Shown piece by piece: positions 58,761 to 64,000 of a DNA stretch of 64,000 nt. Numbering within the stretch: the stretch's first letter is position 1; each line of letters starts with the position of its first letter. Position numbers and translations under genes: made by a program. Source of the stretch: RYN-230 sp963841695. GTDB taxonomy: Bacteria; Actinomycetota; Actinomycetes; Streptosporangiales; Streptosporangiaceae. Below the pieces are notes generated by a model that searched no databases, had not been told where the DNA came from, and saw only the letters and a program-made list of their open reading frames with translations. The stretch is from contig CAWJDQ010000007.1 of assembly GCA_963841695.1 (NCBI GenBank), positions 354,189 to 418,188 of the forward strand, given 5' to 3'.

Positions 58761-59040
58761 TCAGCCCGGGAGGGCACCGATAATGGCGTGCCGGGTCTCG
58801 GTGACTCGCCCGCCGGCGGCCAGGTAGAGGCTCAGGCCGCGGTAGTCCGAGCCGTTGGGCAGGTGCCCGGTCCAGACCACCGCGACCGTGTCGTCCCGGG
58901 TAACCAGCGCGTCGATGTCGTACCGAGGCACACCGCCCGCGACCTGGACGGCGTGCTCGTAGTCGTCGCGGGCGCCCTGCGGCCCGTGACCGGGCGGCGT
59001 GTGGTGACCCGCTGCCACCAGCGCGGATATCTCATTGAAC
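58761..59040 (-). pseudogene. SnoaL/NTF2-like protein remnant (C-terminal part)
   Basis: Only a C-terminal piece is recognisable: DDYEHAVQVAGGVPRYDIDALVTRDDTVAVVWTGHLPNGSDYRGLSLYLAAGGRVTETRHAIIGALPG has the SnoaL beta-sheet rhythm. No start or N-terminal helices fit before the ligase gene ends at 59060. It may be a truncated gene or a frameshifted small one. Confidence 0.4.
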
Positions 59041-59059
59041 GGCCCCGCCCGGGCAGCCG

Positions 59060-60151
59060 CTAGCCGGGGGCGCCGCTGAGTATCTCCGCGAGGTCGTACT
59101 TGACCGGCTCCTCCAGCTGCGCATAGGTACACGAGCGCGGGTCCCGGTCCGGACGCCAGCGGGCGAACTGGGTGGTGTGCCGGAACCTGCGGCCCTCCAT
59201 GTGGTCGTACCGGACCTCGACCACCCGTTCGGGCCGCAGCGGCACGAAGGACAGGTCTTTCCCGGCGTTCCAGCGGCTCGCCTCCGACGCCCGGGGGTTG
59301 CGCGCGGCCGGGGTTCCCCCGGCCGCGTCCGCGCCGCCCCAGGCCCAGGGATGACCTTCGAAGGTGCTGACCAGGGGCTGCAGCTCGGTGAACAGCTCAC
59401 GGCGGCGGGCCATCGGGAACGCGCCCACCACGCCCACGCTGGCCAGGTCACCGGCGTCGGTGTACAGGCCGAGCAGCAGCGAGCCGACCGCTTCCGGGCT
59501 GGTCTTGTGCGGCCGGTAGCCGGCCACGACGCAGTCCGCGGTGCGCTCATGCTTGATCTTGAACATGACCCGCTTGTCCGGCTGGTACGTCCCGTCCAGT
59601 GGCTTGGCGATCAGGCCGTCCAGCCCGGCCCCCTCGAACTGCCGGAACCACTGCGCGGCCAGGTCGCGGTCGGTAGTGGCCGGGGTGAGGTGCACCGGGG
59701 GGCGGGCCTGCGCCAGGGCCTGCTCCAGCGCGGCCCGGCGCCGGCGGAACGGTTCGGCGCACAGATCGGTGTCGTCCACCGCCAGCAGGTCGAAGGCGAC
59801 GAAGTGGGCCGGGGTCTGCCCGGCCAGGAGCGTGACGCGGCTGGCCGCGGGGTGGATCCGCTGCAGCAGGGCCTCGAAGTCCAGCCGCCGGCCGGACGGG
59901 TCAGGGATCACGATCTCCCCGTCCACCACGCACCGGGGCGGCAGGCTGGCGGTGAGCGCCTCGGCCACCTCCGGGAAGTACCGGGTCATCGGGCGCTCGT
60001 TGCGGCTGCCGATCTCCACCTCCCCCCGGTCGAGGAAGACGATCGACCGGAAACCGTCCCACTTGGGCTCGAAGCTGAACGGCCCGTCGGGTATCTGCGC
60101 TACCGGCCGGGCCAGCATCGGCGCGACCGGCGGATTAACCGGAAGGTGCAT
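59060..60151 (-). CDS. ligC: ATP-dependent DNA ligase, LigC type
   Basis: 363 residues from the ATG at 60151. The adenylylated lysine is Lys30 in FSFEPKWDGFR; other nucleotidyltransferase motifs are GSRNERPMTRYFPE, VVDGEIVIPD, FVAFDLLAVDD, GAGLDGLIAKPLDGTYQPDKR and VMFKIKHERTADCVV. A C-terminal OB domain completes the enzyme. It has no LigD polymerase or nuclease domain, so it matches the small LigC of actinobacteria that acts in base excision or ribonucleotide repair. Divergent from the glutamate decarboxylase gene. Confidence 0.92.
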   Translation of the reverse strand: MHLPVNPPVAPMLARPVAQIPDGPFSFEPKWDGFRSIVFLDRGEVEIGSRNERPMTRYFPEVAEALTASLPPRCVVDGEIVIPDPSGRRLDFEALLQRIHPAASRVTLLAGQTPAHFVAFDLLAVDDTDLCAEPFRRRRAALEQALAQARPPVHLTPATTDRDLAAQWFRQFEGAGLDGLIAKPLDGTYQPDKRVMFKIKHERTADCVVAGYRPHKTSPEAVGSLLLGLYTDAGDLASVGVVGAFPMARRRELFTELQPLVSTFEGHPWAWGGADAAGGTPAARNPRASEASRWNAGKDLSFVPLRPERVVEVRYDHMEGRRFRHTTQFARWRPDRDPRSCTYAQLEEPVKYDLAEILSGAPG

Positions 60152-60328
60152 GACCCCATCCTGCCTGGCCGCATCCGCGTCCCGGGCGCCGGGCGGATCA
60201 ATGGGCCAGGTCAACCAGGAATCAACGGGGGACAACTGGGCAGCTGCGGCGGTGGCCCCGGCGATAGCCTGGACCCCCGGCCGCTGGACCCAGCAGCGCG
60301 GCGACGATCTGGCGAGCGAGGGAGCCGC

Positions 60329-61723
60329 ATGGCACTGCACAGGCAAGCTGCGGAAGATGGCGAAGTCGAGATCAACCCGGTCTACGTCCGCGAGCTGCAC
60401 TTCTCGGTGCCGCGGCACCGGCTGGCGGAGCACGGGCTGCTGCCCGACACGGCGCTCCAGGCCGTGCGGGACGAGCTGACCCTGGACGGCAACGCCCGGC
60501 TCAACCTGGCCACGTTCGTGACGACCTGGATGGAGCCCCAGGCGGTGCAGCTGATGACCGAGTGCCTCCCCAAGAACATGATTGACAAGGATGAGTACCC
60601 GCAGACCGCGGAGGTGGAAGAGCGGTGCGTGAACATCCTGGCCAACCTGTGGCACGCGCCGGCGCACGGTTCGGCGACCGGCTGCTCCACCACCGGGTCG
60701 AGTGAGGCCTGCATGCTCGGCGGCATGGCGCTGCTGTGGCGCTGGCGCGCGCGCCGCCGCGCGCAGGGTGCGGACGCGTCCCGGCCCAATCTGGTCATGG
60801 GGACGAACGTCCAGGTCTGCTGGGATAAATTCTGCCGTTACTGGGAGGTGGAACCGAGGCTGGTGCCGATGGAGCCGGACCGGTTGCACCTGCGCGGCGC
60901 CCAGGCGGCCGCGCAGTGCGACGAGAACACCATCGGGGTGGTGGCGATCATGGGCTCCACCATGGACGGCAGCTATGAGCCGGTCGCGGAGATCAGCGCC
61001 GACCTGGACCGGCTCGCGGCCGGCGGCGGTCCCGATGTCCCGATTCACGTGGACGCGGCCTCAGGCGGGTTCGTCGCGCCGTTCATCCAGCCCGACCTGG
61101 TCTGGGATTTCCAGCTCCCCCGGGTGGCCTCGATCAACTCGTCAGGGCACAAGTACGGGCTGGTCTACCCCGGGGTGGGCTGGGTGGTCTGGCGCAGCCC
61201 CGACGCGCTGCCTGAGGACCTGGTCTTCAAGGTGAACTACCTCGGCGGGGAGATGCCCACGTTCGCGCTGAACTTCTCCCGGTCGGGGGCCAACGTCGCG
61301 GCCCAGTACTACAACTTCCTGCGCCTGGGCTTCCACGGCTTCCAGCGAGTCCAGCAGACCTGCCAGGACGTGGCCATGTACCTGTCCGGCGAGATCGGCC
61401 GGATGGAGCCCTTCGAGCTGCTGACCGACGGCAGCGACCTGCCCGTCTTCGCGTTCAAGATCCGTGACGAGTCGGCGGGCTTCAGCGTGTTCGACCTGTC
61501 CGAGCAGCTGCGCACCCGGGGCTGGATCCTGCCCGCCTACACCTTCCCGGCCAATCTGGAGCACGTCGCCGTGCTCCGCGTGGTGGTGCGCAACGGGTTC
61601 AGCAAGGACCTGGCCGACAGCCTGCTCGGCGACATCAAGCAGCACGTCCGGAACCTGGCCGCGCACCCGCGCAGCCACGTGCCGCTGGCGCCGCCGGACG
61701 AGCGTCAGTCGTTCGCCCACTGA
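60329..61723 (+). CDS. gad: Glutamate decarboxylase
   Basis: 464 residues from the ATG at 60329 with GAGGGAG upstream. The PLP lysine is in INSSGHKYGLVYPGVGW. NIGATGCS-like ATGCSTTGSSEACMLGGMALLWRWR, and GVVAIMGSTMDGSYEPV and HVDAASGGFVAPF are the substrate and cofactor motifs of GadA/GadB. It converts glutamate to GABA and CO2, using up a proton, so it supports acid resistance. The C-terminus lacks the E. coli-type auto-inhibitory His tail. No antiporter gene is adjacent. Confidence 0.95.
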   Translation: MALHRQAAEDGEVEINPVYVRELHFSVPRHRLAEHGLLPDTALQAVRDELTLDGNARLNLATFVTTWMEPQAVQLMTECLPKNMIDKDEYPQTAEVEERCVNILANLWHAPAHGSATGCSTTGSSEACMLGGMALLWRWRARRRAQGADASRPNLVMGTNVQVCWDKFCRYWEVEPRLVPMEPDRLHLRGAQAAAQCDENTIGVVAIMGSTMDGSYEPVAEISADLDRLAAGGGPDVPIHVDAASGGFVAPFIQPDLVWDFQLPRVASINSSGHKYGLVYPGVGWVVWRSPDALPEDLVFKVNYLGGEMPTFALNFSRSGANVAAQYYNFLRLGFHGFQRVQQTCQDVAMYLSGEIGRMEPFELLTDGSDLPVFAFKIRDESAGFSVFDLSEQLRTRGWILPAYTFPANLEHVAVLRVVVRNGFSKDLADSLLGDIKQHVRNLAAHPRSHVPLAPPDERQSFAH

Positions 61724-61748
61724 TCCCGGCCCCGGCGCCGGGAGATCA
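61721..61748. terminator. Bidirectional terminator hairpin
   Basis: TCCCGGC and GCCGGGA pair across a 6-nt loop right after the glutamate decarboxylase stop, with partly complementary GAT and ATC flanks. It also covers the 3' end of the convergent membrane-protein gene. Confidence 0.55.
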
Positions 61749-62093
61749 CACCCGGGCCAGCTGGACCCCGGCCGGTCCCCGGCCCCCGGCGTACCATTCC
61801 CCGGACAGGCACAGCGCCAGCGCGGCCGCCAGGGCGGCCAGCCGGGCTACCGGCATGACCAGGCTGCCCTGCGCGTCCAGGGCCGTGCCGAGCCAGCTGT
61901 GCCTGGGCGCGAAGGCGGGCATCCCCGCGGGCAGGCCGGGCAGGCGGTCCGGGAGCCGCCAGAGCAGCAGGCCCGCCACGATCGCGACCACGAGGAGAAC
62001 CACCAGGGCGGCCCGGCCGGCGGGCGGGGGCGTGGAGACTACCGCGCTGCTCGGACCGGCCGCCGAGATCACGATGAAGATGACGATCGCCAC
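61746..62093 (-). CDS. Small hypothetical membrane protein
   Basis: 115 residues from a GTG at 62093. Three hydrophobic segments (AIVIFIVISAAG; AALVVLLVVAIVAGLLLW; LAALAAALALCLSGEW) with short polar links. The frame is open upstream for about 40 codons without an ATG, including a plausible extra helix (TPLLGWFSAAAIAV), so the N-terminus may be misjudged. No family recognised. Confidence 0.5.
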   Translation of the reverse strand: MAIVIFIVISAAGPSSAVVSTPPPAGRAALVVLLVVAIVAGLLLWRLPDRLPGLPAGMPAFAPRHSWLGTALDAQGSLVMPVARLAALAAALALCLSGEWYAGGRGPAGVQLARV

Positions 62094-62489
62094 CGCGATG
62101 GCCGCCGCCGAGAACCAGCCCAGCAGCGGGGTCCGCTGGCCAGCGGGCGGGCTGGCCGGGCGGGATGGCGCTGGCGCCGGGCGGTATGAGGGTGTCGCGG
62201 CTGCTGTTCGGCTCGTTTATCGGGCACGCTCCGGGGGCGACAGTTGACCGCAGGCTTGGCCGCCCGCCCCGCCGGATAACCGCTGGAGTCCGGCCTGTTC
62301 CTCAATAGTGAACAGGAAATCCGGTAATAGCGGTTCCTGAAACGCGACCGAAAGTCGCAAATATAGCGTCAAAAAAGGTATCAGGCCTACCCATATACGG
62401 CCGGCCAAGGGGCCCGGATACACCAGGGCCCGGCGCGGGTCCGCCCGGGAAGCGGGGCGCCGCAGCCGGGCCAGGGCCGTGAGGAATGC
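62094..62489. other. A/T-richer intergenic region, no gene seen
   Basis: About 395 bp. From 62290 to 62400 it is markedly less GC-rich than the rest of the window. A small hairpin GCGAC/GTCGC (62344-62358) may end the rbpA transcript. No coding frame is convincing. Confidence 0.4.
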
Positions 62490-62825
62490 TCAGGCGTTCC
62501 GGCGGAGCCGGTCCAGCGCCTCACGCAGAATCGCGGCGCCGTCCGTATCCGTGCGCCGTTCCTTGACGTACGCCAGATGCGTCTTGTACGGCTCATTCTG
62601 CGGGGGCCCGGGCGGGTTGTCCTCGTCACGCCCGGCGGGGTACCCGCACCGTGGGCAGTCCCAGGTCTCGGGCACCGCGGCATCACAGGCGAAGCTGGGC
62701 CGGGTCTCGTGCTTATTCGAGCACCAGAAAGAGACCCTGATCCGGGGCGCCGCCTCACCGCGCTCCGCTTCGCCCATCGGGCCAGCCCCGACCCGGCTTC
62801 CCCTGATCGCGTTGCCACTACTCAC
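62490..62825 (-). CDS. rbpA: RNA polymerase-binding protein RbpA
   Basis: 111 residues from the GTG at 62825. It begins SSGNAIRGSRVGAGPMGEAE, the conserved N-terminal tail of RbpA. The zinc region is VSFWCSNKHETRPSFACDA and WDCPRCGYPAG, followed by NEPYKTHLAYVKERR, the sigma-interacting linker and domain. It binds the principal sigma factor and RNA polymerase and stabilises open complexes. It is encoded downstream of secG in the same direction, a typical actinobacterial order. Confidence 0.97.
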   Translation of the reverse strand: MSSGNAIRGSRVGAGPMGEAERGEAAPRIRVSFWCSNKHETRPSFACDAAVPETWDCPRCGYPAGRDEDNPPGPPQNEPYKTHLAYVKERRTDTDGAAILREALDRLRRNA

Positions 62826-62882
62826 AGCTCACCCCTTGCTACGTCCGCTCTTGGCCCGCCCGGCGACCCCCGGGTGCCCGCA

Positions 62883-63113
62883 TCAATGGTTCAGCAGCAG
62901 ATCCAGCCCGACGATGCACAGGAACCACAGGATGCCAGTGAAAATCGTGAGGCGATCCAGGTTCCGCTCAACTACGGACGATGATCCCAGCGTAGAGGAG
63001 ACGCCGCCACCAAATAGGTCCGACAGGCCGCCGCCCTTGCCTTTGTGCAGCAGCACCAGCAGCATCATCAGCAGACTGGTGATGATGAGGACGACCGAGA
63101 TTGCGATGACCAC
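62883..63113 (-). CDS. secG: Preprotein translocase subunit SecG
   Basis: 76 residues with two membrane helices (VVLIITSLLMMLLVLLHKG and LDRLTIFTGILWFLCIVGLDLLL) and the GGGLSDLFGGG loop between them, which is the SecG signature. A GTG start with GGAGGG upstream. Part of SecYEG. It lies between tpiA and rbpA, as in many actinomycetes. Confidence 0.95.
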   Translation of the reverse strand: MVIAISVVLIITSLLMMLLVLLHKGKGGGLSDLFGGGVSSTLGSSSVVERNLDRLTIFTGILWFLCIVGLDLLLNH

Positions 63114-63207
63114 TGCCCTGTCTCGTCCCTCCGGGTGCCTGTCGCGGGCCTGCCTGGCCCTGGGCCAGTGCGGTTCGGCCAGCGGTGCGCTGGACCATGC
63201 CCGCGGA

Positions 63208-64000
63208 TCAGGCGTTAACTGCTAGTTTGCGGTACCGGCATATCGTGGCGAACTGAGCGGCATCCAGACTTGCCCCGCCGACCAGCGCGCCGTCAATGTC
63301 AGGCTGCGTCATTATCGCAGCGATGTTGTCAGCTTTAACCGACCCGCCATACAGGATACGCACACTTGCGGCCGCTTCGTCGCCGTGACCCTCGGAAACG
63401 CGGCCGCGGATCGCCCCGCACACCTCTTGCGCGTCCGCGGGGGTGGCCACCTCCCCGGTACCGATGGCCCAGACCGGCTCATAGGCCACGACCAGCCCGG
63501 CCACCTGCTCGGGTGAGATCCCGGCCAGGGCCCCGTCGAGCTGGCCGAGGGTGAAGTTCAGCTGCTCCCCCGCCTGCCGGACGTCCAGCTGCTCGCCGAC
63601 GCACAGGATAGGGGTCAGCTCGTTGCGGAGTGCGGTCTTCACCTTGCTGTTGACCACGGCATCGTCCTCACCGTGGTGCTGGCGGCGCTCGGAGTGGCCA
63701 GCCAGCACGTAGCTGCAGCCCAGCTTGGCCAGCATCGGCCCGGACACGTCGCCGGTGTAGGCCCCCTTGTCGTGCGGCGACAGGTCCTGGGCCCCGTAGC
63801 CGATCCGCAGCTTGTCCCCGGCGACCAGCGTCTGCACGCTGCGCAGCCCGGTGAACGGCGGCAGCACGACCACCTCGGCAGCGTCGTAGTCGTCGCGGGT
63901 CAGCGTGAAGGCGAGCTTCTGGACCAGCGCCAGCCCCTCGAAGTGCGTGTTGTGCATCTTCCAGTTGCCGGCGATGAGCGGCTTGCGGCCAGACTGGGAT
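63208..64000 (-). CDS. tpiA: Triosephosphate isomerase, 5' end beyond the window
   Basis: The frame enters at 64000 as SQSGRKPLIAGNWKMHNT, so only the first codon or codons are missing. Catalytic residues are all present: Asn/Lys in GNWKMHN, His in VLAGHSERRQHHGE, and Glu in VVAYEPVWAIGTG. The phosphate-binding loop is ILYGGSVKADN. It interconverts dihydroxyacetone phosphate and glyceraldehyde-3-phosphate. The gene precedes secG in the same direction. Confidence 0.96.
   Translation of the reverse strand, partial: SQSGRKPLIAGNWKMHNTHFEGLALVQKLAFTLTRDDYDAAEVVVLPPFTGLRSVQTLVAGDKLRIGYGAQDLSPHDKGAYTGDVSGPMLAKLGCSYVLAGHSERRQHHGEDDAVVNSKVKTALRNELTPILCVGEQLDVRQAGEQLNFTLGQLDGALAGISPEQVAGLVVAYEPVWAIGTGEVATPADAQEVCGAIRGRVSEGHGDEAAASVRILYGGSVKADNIAAIMTQPDIDGALVGGASLDAAQFATICRYRKLAVNA

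Overview
The window is high-GC DNA from an actinomycete-type bacterium (Actinomycetota). Markers specific to that phylum are present: RbpA, an Lsr2-family nucleoid protein, a WhiB-family Fe-S regulator, OpcA beside glucose-6-phosphate dehydrogenase, a SufR-headed SUF operon and a LigC-type DNA ligase. GTG and TTG starts and 4-bp ATGA/GTGA overlaps are common. I cannot place it to genus. No rRNA, tRNA, IS element, prophage or CRISPR array was seen.

Region by region. (a) 1-12 kb is an accessory catabolic region: a branched-chain-amino-acid-type ABC importer (livG fragment, livM, livH, livK) with an upstream cupin; an overlapping operon of TPP enzyme, creatininase-family hydrolase, zinc alcohol dehydrogenase and cupin; a divergent C-C-hydrolase-like alpha/beta hydrolase; and an aldo/keto reductase with a 3-hydroxyisobutyrate-dehydrogenase-like enzyme. 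Five copies of a LacI-family-like operator (TGCAANCGNTTGCA) lie at the upstream ends of these units, so they look like one regulon whose regulator is outside the window. (b) 12-16.6 kb: a GAF histidine kinase and NarL-type regulator, a phosphoribulokinase-like kinase, and a broken class I fructose-bisphosphate aldolase. (c) 16.6-23.5 kb: the SUF iron-sulfur operon sufR-B-D-Rieske-sufC-S-U-T. (d) 23.6-30.8 kb: a gamma-glutamylation cluster for polyamine, ethanolamine or similar amines, with a divergent FadR-type regulator and its probable operator. (e) 30.8-43 kb: ABC exporter, EamA transporter, heme A synthase, PrsW protease, then transketolase, transaldolase, zwf, opcA and pgl (pentose phosphate pathway). 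(f) 43-62 kb: mixed genes, including a two-RCK membrane protein, acetate permease, MscS channel, Lsr2, WhiB, a sulfur-assimilation block (leader peptide, sirA, zinc ribbon, cysH, CbiX), acyl-CoA dehydrogenase, glgX, ligC and gad. (g) 62.4-64 kb: rbpA, secG and tpiA (partial).

An important caveat is that at least ten otherwise recognisable genes between about 15.6 and 57.2 kb carry frameshifts: class I aldolase, ABC permease, ctaA, prsW, tal, opcA, a DUF1707 gene, sirA (five shifts), an acyl-CoA dehydrogenase and glgX. Several are normally single-copy housekeeping genes, and the breaks sit in G/C-rich runs on both strands. This looks more like uncorrected sequencing indels than gene decay. These genes are listed as pseudogenes with approximate break points, and their functions should be judged after the sequence has been verified.
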